64,000 nt of DNA from Marthasterias glacialis (GCA_911728455.2 OU452231.1:3256236-3320235), one strand, 5' to 3'. Positions 48,701-59,529 are shown, counted from the first letter of the stretch. Numbers and translations: made by a program. Notes: a model not told the origin generated them from the letters alone.

Positions 48701-49018
48701 TAGCCCACACCTCGAGTGGCCACTGGGCCTTGTGATGGGCGAATCGCATAAAAAAAAGAAGAAAAAAATAATTTTTATTATTAGGAACAGGAAGGGGTGA
48801 TTTTACCTCAACATGCACTTTTCTGACTTCCTACAGGAGCAATTGGGAGCACAGTGATTGCCTTCATCATCCCATCTCTGATACATTTGAAGCTGAAGGG
48901 CCATGATTTAGGGAGGATGATCATTTGTAAAGATATCTTACTGATCATCTTCGGTTTGGTTGGAGGAGCGGCAGGTGTCTATGCCTCTGTCAAATCCATT
49001 ATTGCAGATTTCCAGTAA
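39749..49018 (+). CDS. AAAP/SLC36-type amino acid transporter, 7 exons
   Basis: Exons: 39749-39832 (possibly from 39743 or 39721), 41342-41966, 42597-42691, 44137-44416, 45347-45558, 46670-46775, 48837-49018 (stop TAA 49016-49018). Phases agree throughout, giving 527 residues from the ATG at 39749. This is a polytopic membrane protein of the Pfam Aa_trans fold. The first exon is the TM1 block (FKAFIGVNYLSVAFAISQSG), then come GIIGLLLIAAATVHC, a cytoplasmic stretch ending SYGDIASMSLG, a lumenal or extracellular loop with N-glycosylation sequons (NTT, NSS), and further hydrophobic segments. FTFPLQCFPIIEIFE is highly typical of SLC36/AVT3 proteins. An unusual acidic loop (DDEEDTVHDSD, GSEEDEEL) occupies exon 5. 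Family members cotransport small amino acids with protons at the plasma or lysosomal membrane; substrate is not predictable. The N-terminus is short, so a 5' exon may be missing. Confidence 0.88.
40029..40140. repeat. MITE with GCGGATTTCACAAA termini, copy 2
   Basis: Left GCGGATTTCACAAAGACTAG and inverted right CTAGCGCTTCGTGAAATCCAC. Sister of 8409-8522. It lies in intron 1 of the transporter gene. Confidence 0.75.
40175..41200. repeat. Two nested foldback elements
   Basis: The outer ends TCTGGGGCGGAAAAATTTCAG and AAATATCTCCGCCCCAGA form one inverted pair, with further pairing of CCATAAGTC-, GCATACAATTGG- and GACGTCAG-containing segments at 40200-40300 and 40555-40670. A second element, 40670-41174, starts AAGGTTCACTGAAATA and ends TATTTCAGTGAACCTT, with arms of about 185 bp that match nearly perfectly around a roughly 140-bp centre. 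The second appears to have inserted near the right end of the first. Confidence 0.8.
42377..42498. repeat. MITE with GACCCAGTAACTGGGGCGCTGTAC termini
   Basis: Left GACCCAGTAACTGGGGCGC (preceded by a partial duplicate) and inverted right GTACAGCGTCCCAGTTAACTG. It lies in intron 2 of the transporter, with a relative at 36571. Confidence 0.7.
42767..43332. repeat. Foldback element in transporter intron 3 (arms about 140-160 bp)
   Basis: The left arm (ATGCGCAAGTGATGG, GCTCCTTTTCACTTTTCATG, TCTCGACGATTTAC) is the inverse of the right arm (GTAAATCGTCGAGG, GTGAAAAGTGACAAGGAGC, CACTTGCGCGT). About 250 bp of unique sequence separates the arms. Divergence between arms is several percent, so it is older than the 33498 palindrome. 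Confidence 0.75.
43535..43678. repeat. MITE with ACCAGGTGGCAGCAGAC termini
   Basis: Left CACCAGGTGGCAGCAGACTT and inverted right ACGTCTGCTGCCACCTAGCG, with an inner ACCAGGTAAGTCTGCTG repeat of the same motif. It lies in transporter intron 3. Confidence 0.75.
43830..44095 (-). repeat. tRNA-headed SINE (- strand)
   Basis: On the - strand, GTTGGCGTGGTGGTATC and CGGTTCGATTTCCC form an A/B-box-like head, followed by a GTTTTCCCTGGTT body. It ends near AATTAATAATGAAAATAATA at the left. It lies just upstream of transporter exon 4. Confidence 0.65.
44487..45131. repeat. TTAACCAGTTGCCGCC DNA element, copy 3 (best preserved)
   Basis: The ends are TTAACCAGTTGCCGCC and GGCACCAACTGGTTAA, an almost perfect inverted pair. 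The interior is collinear with 16104-16749. It lies in transporter intron 4, immediately after exon 4. Confidence 0.88.
46034..46265 (-). repeat. Diverged - strand fragment of the TTAACCAGTTG element
   Basis: Read on the - strand, it keeps TTGGCACAATTAAACTCTGAC, TCTCTTTCCAGAAAAGGTGA, CACAGTGTGAATCGCAAAAC and GCCACGGCCG, collinear with the middle of the 650-bp family. Both ends are lost. Confidence 0.5.
47003..47223. repeat. MITE with CAATTTCATGGCTCTGCTTAC termini, copy 1
   Basis: Left GGGCTCAATTTCATGGCTCTGCTTAC-type end (20-base core CAATTTCATGGCTCTGCTTA) with inverted right TAAGCAGAGCCATGAAATTG. Internal CGCTTACG repeats. Sister at 52051-52171. Confidence 0.8.
47224..48450. other. Transporter intron 6, mostly unique sequence
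   Basis: No exon fits between 46775 and 48837 in phase. A short region at 47385-47600 is open on both strands but shows no domain. Nothing else supported. Confidence 0.4.
48452..48775 (+). repeat. tRNA-headed SINE with A-rich tail
   Basis: The head GTCATGGCCAAGCGGTTTAG is A-box-like. It continues through GACTCAAGTTCTGAAATCCC and GTCCTTGAACAAGACACTTA, with body TTGTGATGGGCGAATCGC and tail AAAAAAAAGAAGAAAAAAAT. It is related in head and post-head sequence to the SINE nested at 18506. Confidence 0.75.
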
Positions 49019-51800
49019 AGGTATTAAGCAACCAAAACAGACTGTACATCAAGTCACAAGTCCGATTGTGAATCCGAACCAGTGCTGAATGCTCTCAAGA
49101 ATGTATGATGTCATTACACCATGTAACACTGTAACATGTGCAGGCGCGTGTTTTTCAGGAGTTTTTCCAAAACCACTTTTAAGCCTTCCAATTTTCTTGA
49201 AACAAGTGAAGCAGTCACCAAAGGGAGAAAGAAGTGGTCCACATTGCGTCCAAATCTGTATAGTTTTTGACTTTGTGGTGATGCACAGAGTATGTAAACC
49301 TCCTGAATTGTAACATCTGGGAGGTTCCGGGTTTAGAATAAGGGGGAACCCAGGCCCGCAAGCCATTAATATCAGGAATTTTCACCAACAATCAACCCCC
49401 AATGTAGTTTGTTAAGATATCGAGTAAACTTAGTGTATTAAAGGGACTGCTTTTGATTGGGCGCTTTGGGCTATAAAAAATGAAATGGATATGGCTGGAA
49501 AGGTTGTTTTTTTTTTAAGTAGAATATAAAGATTCACACAAATATTCCTTCAATTGTGTGTTTTTTGTGACCAAAAAACCAAAAAAAAACACGGTTCGCC
49601 ATTTTGTATAACCAAATTTTGTACTCCACAGAATGGCGGACCGTGTTCTGCTGGTTGAAAATAAAACTGTATTCATGAATCCAGTTAGCAGCAGTGTTCT
49701 CCACCATAAACATTTGAGTCGTCATCAACAATACGGAACTCGTATTTGGCACACACACTGTCTGCGCGTTTACATTATGCGTTCTGGTGCCCTTACACTC
49801 ACCAACTTACAGGGCACTTTACACAATGGAACAATGCTACCCCACAAGGTTTTCTTTGTTCTAGTGCTACCCCACAGAGGAATTCTTCAGAAAAGGGAAT
49901 AATAGAACAACAATAGGAGGACCCCGTAACTGCCATATGTAAGGGCGTGTGTGCATGCGTGTGTGTACCAACTTATTGCAAAGCACAAAAGCCAAAGACC
50001 AACTGAAATATTTCCATATGGTATCGTTAATTTTCAGATCGCATAGTCTGTGTGAGAGAATAGGTGCCATGTAAAATTTGAGCAGACTAAAGAATGGCGC
50101 TTGAAAATGAGTAAAACAATTCTAAAAATATGAGTGAAACAAAAATGATGAAGTGTAATTTTTAATGTGATTTTATTTTTTATTATTTTTATTATTTTTT
50201 TATTTTATTTTTAACATTTAAGGTATATGTTAATGGCTACGCAGTTTTCACTGCTTGATATGGACCTCTATTGGTTGGCTGGCATTAAGTTAATGGACTG
50301 GCCAGCCACCAACCAAAGTCATCACACATGCCGTGAAGAGTAAGTCCTCACAGTGTTTTTCCCACAAACAGCCTGACCATCAGCCTTTCTCTTTTCTACT
50401 CTATAAATGATCTGTGATTTATTTTTGTCACATCCGTAATGTCATGGCCTTACCTCGCTCATAAGTCAAAACTACTATAATATATTATATTATTTTCTTG
50501 TGTATGGTTAGGTTTGGTTTGGTTTGGTTTTTGGATGCAGGTAAAGTTCATAAATTTTGTAAGATGTGAATATATGTAACCAATATTTTAAAGTACCAAA
50601 CTATCATTATTAATGTAAATTCATCTCAAATTCATCTCGGACGCTACAATGTTTGTTTTTCTGTGAAGTAATTAGTAAACCATTAATAATGATTATAAAA
50701 ATATGATAGTGCAAGCTTACCATATTCTTGGTAAAAAAAAGTATACAACAAATGTTCCAATTATATTTTCTTGTTGTGTATAATATCAATAGCTTGTGGT
50801 TTACTTTTTTGTGAAAAGAGAAGTTAAGTTAAAGTCTGAAATGTATTTTCTCAGGTGTTTATACATCCAAGATTGGATTTCTGTTTTTTTTAGTTTTTTT
50901 TTAGAATAACAGAAAGGGAAATGTTACAGGTGGTAGTACAATGACACTGATAATTATATCATCTCATAAGATATTCTAAACAATTTTTACGGTGTGTGTA
51001 TGATAAAGGTTCATTTGCATAACTTCTAACATTGTTAAATACTATAATTTGTATAGTAAGTATCCTTGTGTCATGTGTTTTCGATTGGATAACGGGGAAA
51101 TTGTTCGGAAACAGACACGAAATGATTTTGTTTTAAACACCTGACCCACCTTTTAACAAGACACTTTCAGTTAGTAACCTTTTTAACATTTTAAAAAGAC
51201 CTGCAGTCTTTTTTTCCCAAAAGATCGTCCGCCATTTACACAGCGGCAGGCCTGCTAGACACCGTGATATGCAGGCACCGTCCAGTGCTTCCAAGTTCCA
51301 CTTCCCAAAATTGAACTTCCTCAGATTGGCACAATTTGCTCATAAGATTTTTCTTGAATTTTGTTTTCTTTCTTTTTTTTTATTTCAAGCGCCTCGGAAT
51401 AATGTTTGGTCATGGCCAGTGCATAGGCTCCAGTGCTGTGTCAATATTCACCGAGGGAAGTTAGCTGGAGGATAGTCGTCATGATATGTTTTGTTTACTA
51501 TCATTCCTCTTTGTTTTTATACTATAGCCACTGACACAAGTGCTGTGTACGAGCCAATAGTGATTATTTTAACCAACCAGGTTTTATTTTTAAGGGGTTG
51601 CCAACCAATAAGATTTATTTGGGGGTTTATGAGGTGACACTGGGATGATCTTGTTACAGTATTAAACTATAAAAAGGGCATGTATTTGCCAAAATTGAGG
51701 AGACGAGCTGGGGAGGGACCCCAAGGAACTCTGGACAAACCGGATTTCACCAGGAGGAAATGTGGAGAAAATAAAGAAAAAATAAAGATTATATATTTGT
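49019..51800 (+). other. Probable long 3' UTR and flank of the transporter gene
   Basis: No supported coding frame. Canonical AATAAA signals lie at 51770-51775 and 51781-51786, before an A/T-rich stretch. A 60-bp imperfect hairpin (ACACGGTTCGCCATTTTGT with its inverse) lies at 49588-49647. Transcript extent cannot be read from sequence. Confidence 0.4.
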
Positions 51801-51959
51801 AACACAAGTAATGTGTAAGGAAGAAGTTTGTTATTTTATTAACTAATTATACACAGATTCGAGAGAGAGACAGAAACAAATAAGTGGATTGAATGTCACA
51901 GCCTTGAAAACTGCTTTTAACGCCAACAAATAAAATGGGGCCGGATGCCATTAATAAAC

Positions 51960-52385
51960 AACTAATTGGGCACATGGCCAAACAATATTGTGGGTACACC
52001 TGACACAGACCATGTCCTACAACTGACTCAAAAACTCTGTGGGCACACCTGGGCCCACTTCATGGCTCTGCTTACCGCGGAATTCTGTGCTTACGGCCCA
52101 TAAAATCGCATGCTTTAAAGGGCGCCGTAAGCGCAGAATTCTTTGGTGAGCAGAGCCATGAAATTGGGCCCAGACCACAACCACGTCAATGCATATGTAA
52201 CTGACTCAGATTGTGTGGGTACCTGACCACAATCACGTCAGTACAACTGACTAAAAGTGTGGGAATATCTGACCCCAATCTAGTCAGTACAACCAAACCT
52301 GACCCCAACCTAGTTGGGGGACAACTGACTCAAACTGTGTGGGCACACCTGAACCCAACCATGTGGGCACAGACCGGAAAAATTG
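51960..52385. repeat. Degenerate minisatellite, interrupted by a MITE
   Basis: Imperfect units of CAACTGACTCAAACTGTGTG and GGGCACACCTGA recur from about 51965 to 52380. A MITE of the CATGGCTCTGCTTACC family sits within the array at 52051-52171. Confidence 0.65.
52051..52171. repeat. MITE with CATGGCTCTGCTTACC termini, copy 2
   Basis: GGGCCCACTTCATGGCTCTG at the left and CAGAGCCATGAAATTGGGCC at the right. Sister of 47003-47223 with a shorter centre (TTACGGCCC / GGGCGCCGTAA). Confidence 0.8.
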
Positions 52386-52552
52386 CACCGCCCGCTAGCG
52401 GTGAGTCAGAGCCCGGTGATCGTGTAATACCACAAAGGTAACAATAAACCGCATAATATAAACGTCGTGCAACCAAGACTAGGATAACACTGCAGGCCAT
52501 GCAAATTGTCGTGAAACAGTTCTGTGCCCATTGTTGACACATTTCAAATAAT

Positions 52553-52847
52553 GTTAACGTACTTTCCTGACATAATTGGAATATATGAAGCCGTAGGAGG
52601 AGAGACACACGCTGTTATTTTCCATTTAAATGTCTGAACAATAAAAAAATAATAATGAACCGCCAGACGGTAAAATACCATCCAAAACCAATGAAGTGTG
52701 TCTCTTCGTAGTTCAATGAAGATAACTGGCTGAGGTAGACTCATTGGGGACAAATACTTTTTCTGAGATACCTATAGGAAGGGGGTGTGAGTCTCTCCTA
52801 CGGCTTCATATCTCCAATTGTAATATGTCAGGTAAGTACCTTAACAT
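52553..52847. repeat. Inverted-repeat element with ATGAAGCCGTAGGAG arms
   Basis: GTTAACGTACTTTCCTGACA and ATATGAAGCCGTAGGAGGAG at the left pair with CTCCTACGGCTTCATAT and TGTCAGGTAAGTACCTTAAC at the right. About 295 bp, non-coding. Confidence 0.75.
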
Positions 52848-52859
52848 AATTTGAAAGTA

Positions 52860-53820
52860 TATTTCAGCCCAGTCGTCAAGACTCATCTTGTATATTTCAA
52901 CGCTTAACCGAAGCCAGGACAGCTTTTCCAAACTCTGACGTCGTGACTTGTCTCTTGTAAAACCTTGTAAAAGTGGTCTCTTATGACCAATCTGCTGCCG
53001 TAGATACCCCTGCCCCGAGCAGCTGAGGTCAGGCTGCACCCCTAGTAGAATATGCCCGGTAACGAGACACATCTACTCCAGATGAAGCCAGGATGGTTCT
53101 CAACCACCGTTCAACAGTAGAGGACACCAGAGCATGAATAGGCTTCACAGAAGACAGGAACGGAGACTGGTCAGGTTTTCCTTACCCTATCCTCGGACAG
53201 GTTTTGTCCTGCGAAGATCCTCGTTGAGGGCGTTCACCACACAATATACTGTCGGGAGGGTGACGTGTCAAAGTCACTTTCTAGGCCGACTTGCTGGCCG
53301 GTGAGCACTTTGTTGGTTTTATTAGGGAAAACACAAAGGCTGCTTTTGTTTTGTTTTTTGCGTAATTTGAGAGTAATTTTTACAAGCTAAGTTTCAACTC
53401 GAATTTCACTGGCCATGTATACAACTAAGGCAAACAAAACAAAAAATAACCATAACTGAATTGCCATTCCAACTCAACGCAACACGTCGTATACCTAGCA
53501 CAGCCTACTGGGTATGCTTTTATGACAAGTTCAAACTTCAATCATATTTTGTATGAAGAACGTAACAAAACCAAAGGAAACAAAACGAATATCTGCCGAT
53601 GATTGAAGCAAAGATAACGCAGGGACATCTAATCCCTTTCAACTTAGCTTGTTTTGTATGTTGTTGACTCCAGCGGACTCCGAGATCATCGCCGTCCCAC
53701 TCGGTTGTGGACAGAGGCCGACATCCAATCTACTCAGTACTACCTGTGCTACCAGTAAAACAAATCACTCGGCGACAAAAATAATCACAGCAACCGGCAT
53801 CATCCGCCGGTATGTCCGTA
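52860..53820. other. Intergenic, nothing recognised
   Basis: No supported gene or repeat boundary; the frames of up to 88 codons lack coding character. Confidence 0.35.
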
Positions 53821-53827
53821 GCATACT

Positions 53828-54161
53828 CTCTTAATGTAAAAGAGTGAAAACATCACTCTCTTGCCCGAGTGGTGGTGTAATTTTCACTCTTTTTAGAATG
53901 CAATTATTTCTAGTTTGCTCTTTTAGAAAATGTTTCCACTCTAAAAAGACTTGTCCGCCATATGGCTCTTTTTAAAAGATTTGTATGGGGGACAACTCTT
54001 TTAGAGTGGGAATATTTTCTTTTTCACTCAATTCAGAGTGAAATTTACTCAAATTTCACTCTAAAAGAGCAAACTAGAGATAATTGCACTCTAAAAAGAG
54101 TGAAAATTACACCACCACTCGGGTAAGAGAGTGATGTTTTCACTCTTTTACATTAAGAAAG
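53828..54161. repeat. Palindromic element rich in TTTTTAGAGTG motifs
   Basis: The arms at 53828-53935 and 54055-54161 are inverse copies (TTAATGTAAAAGAGTGAAAA with its inverse; GAGTGGTGGTGTAATTTTCA with TGAAAATTACACCACCACTC). The roughly 120-bp centre repeats short CACTCTAAAAAGA-type motifs in both orientations. Non-coding. Confidence 0.85.
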
Positions 54162-54164
54162 TAA

Positions 54165-55925
54165 GGTGCAACCCTTATTGTTACACATTTCTCTTCCCTG
54201 TGCATTTTAATTCCTGCTGAACTGGCCGCGCCGTCCATGGGGCAAGATGACACTGGCACTCCCGTATGACACCGACAGGAACACACAAATATGTTGATTC
54301 TTCGGAGAAAATTATTGTCTCGTCTAACGTTGTTATTTGTTTTTTGCACTTTGTAGAACTAGCTTTAAAATCAGGCTGCCTCCCCAACTGCGCCATCATT
54401 TTTTTTTAGTAAATCACAACCAGCAAACCAAACCAAACGTCGCGGGATATCCCAGGATGAATTAAATACTTGAAACTGCATTATTAATCGTAACCCAAAT
54501 TAAAGCTGGAGAACAAGTCCTGAAGCAAACATTCCAAAACAACGATCAGATTTTCTAAAAATATGTAAAGGTATTTTCCATACTGTCGCTGGTGGTACGA
54601 ACTAGTTAATAAAATAATAAAGTTCTTCTTTACATAATTATGTGTGTTACAAATATAATTATACCCCTTTTCTTGTTGCGTATTCCTTATTCTACTTTAT
54701 AGTGGTAATGATTAATTATTTTAAAATTAAATTTAACTGTTTTTTGTTTTGACATATTATTATATCAGTTATATATTTGTATTTATCTTTCTATATTATC
54801 CTTTCCTCTCCTGTAGTTGCTTGCTCTTCTGCAGTTCGATTTGTTAATAAATACTAAATGATGAAAATCACCACATCCGCTTGATGAGATCAACTTGTTA
54901 TTCTTTTTGTAACATAGTCTTGCCATACAATCTCACTTAAAATAGCATCATGTAATATATATCTTAACCGAAAGAGAATGAAACACGATCTTCAAAATAA
55001 TACTTCTGCTTGTAATTTTTGACTACAGATTATATTTTTTTGATAAACTTGATTATAAGTAAAATAGTGCATTTGGTGATTTATACCGAAGTTACAGACT
55101 TTTTTGTAAACTTTTGGGTGTCGCTAATGACAAGAAACTTTATTCTCAACATGTTGAAGCCTGATGATAGCACAGAGAGTGTGGATTTCAAAATACTGAT
55201 CTCCGTGGGTCTTGCCCCTTCTCATGGTAAATGGGAATCTAATTGGTGATCCAAAATAGGTGTCGATCGTAAACGGGTGACGACACGAGAAGCTTTTTCT
55301 TCCTCATCTCTTACGAAATCCCCCACTTGAAATTGTATTTTGATATTGTTCTAAAGTAATATTACTAGCTATAGTGGACCAACAATCTCCGGGCCAGAAC
55401 ATGTTAATGGCGCCCTACAGGCTGCCCCACTCTAAAATCGCTCTCGAATTATTTCCTCACTGTGTGTTGCAATTTTCTGGTTGCAGTTGTCGTAATCTCT
55501 CACTGTTAAATGCTGACTTCACAGGATCAATATTGGCAAGGATTCTCTGCGAGTTTAACTAGATTTCTAAATGACATATTTTTCCCGGTACGCTTGTCCG
55601 TGTGCTGTCAATATTAAACGCAGACATCGTGACCCGCCCTCTGGTGTTCAAACCCTACATGAGGATTCACCACCTGACCGCACAGTGAGCGATGGTGAAC
55701 TATTGATAATGATTCTGTTGGCAAGTCAATACGTCACACGCGTGCGGGCTGTGCACATCTATTTTCTCTCACCTTTGCCTCTGGAAAATTAGAGCGCTAC
55801 AGAGATCACCGAGGGAGTCGTAGTTATGAACCATAGTATTTGAAGCAGTCAATTTGTGTACACTATCTCTTGGGTTATCATCTTTAGTTCCTGTACAAAA
55901 TGGGACCTGCTTGCTGGCTACTGGT
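54165..55925. other. AT-rich intergenic stretch, nothing recognised
   Basis: No gene supported. The frame at 55571-55792 (73 codons) has no recognisable domain. Confidence 0.35.
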
Positions 55926-55927
55926 GG

Positions 55928-56170
55928 CATGGGTGGCGTGTGCGTAAAGCGCTCGCTTCTCACCATTGTGTCCCTGGTTCGAGTCCTGGCTAGGGTCATT
56001 GTGTGAGTAGAGTTGTGCGTTGGTTCTCTCCTGTGTCATGATGTCTTGTCTCCAGATCATCCGGTTTCCTCCTTCCGGAAAAACCAAACACTTTTGATCT
56101 CAGGGTGTGTACCGTGGTCATAAACTGGGTTGATATGACTGGCTGCCGCAGGTGCCCTTGAATGCCCGCA
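55928..56170 (+). repeat. tRNA-headed SINE
   Basis: The head GGGTGGCGTGTGCGTAAAGC has an A-box-like start and CTGGTTCGAGTCCTGGC is a good B box. The body includes CATCCGGTTTCCTCCTTCCG and GGTTGATATGACTGGCTGCC. A short piece of the same head is at 43360-43400 (GTGGGCGTAAAGCGCCGGCC). Confidence 0.7.
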
Positions 56171-57227
56171 ACTCGAACACGTGTAGCCGCGTCCTTCGCA
56201 ATTCAGCTTCTCAGCTGCCAGGATATTAGCCTTCTAAATTATTACTTAGCACAGAGCTCATACATCACATCTCTTGAACATGTACTATGGCAGAAAACTT
56301 GCTCATTGCAAATTTCTTGGTGCGAAGATACCATATTACAGGAACTCAACATCAACTTGGCAACTTCAAACTTAAGTTGTCAAGATATTGATCAGAGTCC
56401 CTGCCCAAGTTCTAGAGATTCACACTATGGTAGGCCAACTCCAAACTTTCTGTGGACGAACTGAAGAGTTTCAGATTGTGCATTACATGACCTTCTGTGT
56501 TGAGGTGAATGACATGGGGGAATGCAGACCGAGCCACGCAGTGTTGAGCAGCTCGGCTCACGGTAGTGTGTGGAGTCACGAAGTGACGATCGTGACGAAT
56601 GACTGTGACGCAACTTGCATTATATTCCACGGCGTCTAACAAGACGTAAGGGGCGTTAGGGACAAACCACCACACAGTAGTGAGTGGTCTCTCTCACGAT
56701 CGTGTAACCGAGGTAAACCAGTAATTGTTTGACTCATTTGGGAGGTAATAACAAAGCAGCGGATTCCAGTCGTTTAATTATGTATTCATAAATACCCCAG
56801 ACAGTTTAGACAATTCTATTGGCTAAGAAGTGGTCACATGACCATTTCTAAGTGACTTTAAACGGCTGATAAAGACACAGCTGGGGCTGTTTAAAACCAG
56901 TTGGATTGTGATTGGCCCCTGAACATGAATAACAAAACTTGAGATTTTGTTATCCTTTAACTTATTATTTTGGATAACTTTATTTTTTTTTCTTCAAAAT
57001 AATAAATAAATAGTTCTAAAGATGGTTACTTTCACAAATATACAACAAATGTATGAGGTCAAATCATAATATTTTAAGGAGAAAATGTTGATAAGGAAAT
57101 GAAATGGAGCTTTAATAAAAACACTTAAAAAGCAATGTTTTGGACGAGGCTGAAGAACTGTCAAAAGTGTACAGAAAATATCGTCTGCTCACATTTGCTG
57201 GTTTGTTTGGACTTATTGGATTTAAGT
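56171..57227. other. Intergenic, nothing recognised
   Basis: Open frames on both strands (up to 100 codons) overlap and lack domain character. Confidence 0.3.
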
Positions 57228-57231
57228 TAAA

Positions 57232-57423
57232 ATGTGTGACAACTTGCAATGTAATTTTGACCTTCAATTTGATATTGACGATATAACTGATGAGGAAGTT
57301 ATCGTTGAAGAGGCAGAACAATGTCAGAGAGGAGAAAGCAGACCCGCGAGATCAGTCGCAACATCAAATTCAAATGGGCCTAGGTTCCAGCAGTGCACAG
57401 GTGATGAAATTACAGCTTTATAG
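57232..57423 (+). CDS. Short acidic open reading frame, possible first exon
   Basis: A 63-codon frame with ATG at 57232. The product starts MCDNLQCNFDLQFDIDDI and is strongly acidic (ITDEEVIVEEAEQ), followed by a basic/polar segment (RGESRPARSVATSNS). I recognise no domain. A donor-like CAG|GTGATG occurs at about 57401, so it could be an exon of a gene whose remainder I cannot find. The composition is less random than neighbouring frames, but it may equally be a chance frame or an element remnant. Confidence 0.25.
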   Translation: MCDNLQCNFDLQFDIDDITDEEVIVEEAEQCQRGESRPARSVATSNSNGPRFQQCTGDEITAL

Positions 57424-57948
57424 AAGCAAGAAAAATAAAAATCACCTACATATGTGACAGTCTGCCATGATACATGAAGTTTTGTACACTGAAAGTTTGA
57501 AACAGCAACACTGCACTGCATAACATTAACACTACAGAGGGCCCACACTGTATCGATACACGGAACAAGCTTCCAACGGTAAAACAAATCCAAACTGTTG
57601 TAAATAATCGCATCAACATTACCATTTCTTAAAGTTTTTCTCCATTCTTCAGCAGTTGTCAGTTTTAATACAGTTCCTCTTATTTTACTGTGAAAACAAT
57701 GTATTTCTAAAGCCTTGCCGCCGCGACGACCAACAGTCGGATACTGCTGTTCTTTAGTCTGGTTTCGTGTTTTGAAACTCTAAAATGTGCAAATCACACA
57801 TAGGGGAGGCGACAACCAGATGCACAAGCAAAGCAGGGCCCCTGAACATGAATTGCAAACTGACAAATGAACGAAACCATCCAAAACCTTTTTTTAAACC
57901 AATTTTCCATATTTTTCAATACTTGTTAACAAAAGGGCATTTATGAAA

Positions 57949-58115
57949 GGGAATAAAAGAGTGGTGACTCGTTCTTAAACGGCCGTTTAAAACCTTACAG
58001 GGTCGTGGCCGTGCGATAAAGGCCCTCGCCTTCGGCTCGGGCCTTTATCGCACGGCCACGACCCTGTAAGGTTTTAAACGGCCGTTTAAGAACGAGTCAC
58101 CACTCATTTATTCCC
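57949..58115. repeat. Perfect long hairpin (arms about 78 bp) with CGCCTTCGGC loop
   Basis: GGGAATAAAAGAGTGGTGAC at the left and GTCACCACTCATTTATTCCC at the right are inverse copies with one mismatch. The arms continue through CGTTCTTAAACGGCCGTTTA and ACCTTACAGGGTCGTGGCCG to GATAAAGGCCC, closing on CTCGCCTTCGGCTC. A degraded relative is at 29395-29495. Confidence 0.9.
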
Positions 58116-58344
58116 TATTGAACTTCCCGCGTCTATTTTCCCGCACTGCCGGTGCGGGTCTGGTCGTCGTTATGACTATAGGCATAGTAATACTAATATA
58201 AGAAAAAACATAGTCTCGGTCGTCCTCGATCAGGTGTGTGTGCGTGGCCATAAAACAAAAACACATGGTGTAAACGGCGGGCTATACACTCTCCGTCGCA
58301 GCTCGATCGTTCAACCCCGCCGTCCATTACTTAAAGTCTACAGA

Positions 58345-58450
58345 AAGGTTGCGTGACCCCGGGAAAAGTTAATTTCGTAGCCAGGTCGTGTCCAGCCATG
58401 TTACAAACTCAATGGCTGACGCGTCGTTTGCTGAATGATTTCCAGCGTCT
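58345..58450. repeat. Dispersed repeat, inverse of 30985-31135
   Basis: GTTGCGTGACCCCGGGAAAAG and CCATGTTACAAACTCAATGG are the inverse of segments at 31030-31130. Boundaries are not clear. Confidence 0.55.
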
Positions 58451-59044
58451 GTTTGTGCAAGCAGCATTAGAAAAAAAGCTCTCGGGAGACGCCACGTGAA
58501 ACCTCTTTGTATAATTAGATATCAAATCTCGGTCGTTCTTTAGTTGACACGATGCGACCTTTAATCACAGCAGGCTATACAATGTCCTCGCGATTTGACC
58601 CGATGTACGCACGGTGCAGCGCGACCGAACAACAATGGTTAACAGATAACTATTAAACGCCTACTATTATAATTTATTCCTACCTATGGTCGAGTCTTAA
58701 CAAGTCCATGCCGTCACCCTTCGTTTTCGAACACTCCAGGGCAAGTTACCGTACTTTTTTGTTTACACCTTTCCGTCATTGGTCGGTTAAATTGTGGGAG
58801 GTTTCAGTCTCGGCTTATCTAAGTTGGATTTCCGAATTCTGATTAATTACTGACGCTGACGACCGAAGAAAATGAAGCAAGATTTTATTGTCTCAGATGT
58901 CGACACGATTCCCGCTCTTGCAAAGTTGAACGTTGATCGTGACACTGAACCCCACTCCACCGTAGATGGAAGCAGGAGTTGAAACCGAAAAAACACCTGA
59001 TATTCCTCATGACATGAAGCGAAGCGGCGAGTTCGAACGGGAGG

Positions 59045-59491
59045 GTGTACTGTTTCAACATGCACACGCAACACAGCGCGTGGACCCTCCAAGAGACGAC
59101 GACCCACCAGCGTGAGCAGAAGATGCTGTCTGACAAACCCAGGTCCGGCGTGATGTTAGCCGCCATGGCCGAAAAAAAAACGAGCTCTGAGCACAAGGAT
59201 CGTCTCGGAGTTACCCGCCATGCCGATGAAAGCACGTGGAGGGAAACGCAAATTCCAGCCCCACTGGACCAGAAGAATGGGAAGAGGTTAGCCGAATTTC
59301 CCATCGGGGTTGAGCATTTCGTTACTGTGAAACTATTAAAGGGTCGTCTGTATATCAGAGAATACTACTGGAACGAAATTTGTAGTAACATGTTGGCTGG
59401 GAAGAAGGGGTTGAACTTCAATTATAGAACAGTGGCGTCAGCTGATGAGTCACACCGCCGACAGCAACAATGCCCTCAGAAAGATTACTGA
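59045..59491 (+). CDS. PC4-like (transcriptional coactivator p15) domain protein, possible element gene
   Basis: A 148-codon frame ending at TGA 59489-59491. Residues about 90-128 resemble the PC4/SUB1 C-terminal single-stranded-DNA-binding fold: EFPIGVEHFVTVKLLKGR, then LYIREYYWNE and GKKGLNFN. These correspond in order to the beta strands and the turn of PC4-type domains. The N-terminal part (Lys/Glu/Arg-rich) is not recognisable, and the chosen ATG is uncertain: MLSDKPRSGV or MAEKKTSSEH could be the real start. The frame is intact, but no introns or upstream promoter are evident. It sits next to other orphan frames and 2.4 kb from capsid-like remnants, which hints at a large mobile element rather than a host SUB1 gene. 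The domain call is by motif only. Confidence 0.5.
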   Translation: MYCFNMHTQHSAWTLQETTTHQREQKMLSDKPRSGVMLAAMAEKKTSSEHKDRLGVTRHADESTWRETQIPAPLDQKNGKRLAEFPIGVEHFVTVKLLKGRLYIREYYWNEICSNMLAGKKGLNFNYRTVASADESHRRQQQCPQKDY

Positions 59492-59529
59492 CTCTTAACC
59501 TTCACCCATTCTATTTTTTTTTTTTTTGC

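Noticed and set aside
58885-59304. A 139-codon - strand frame
   Set aside because: It is antisense to the PC4-like frame and has no recognisable motif of its own.
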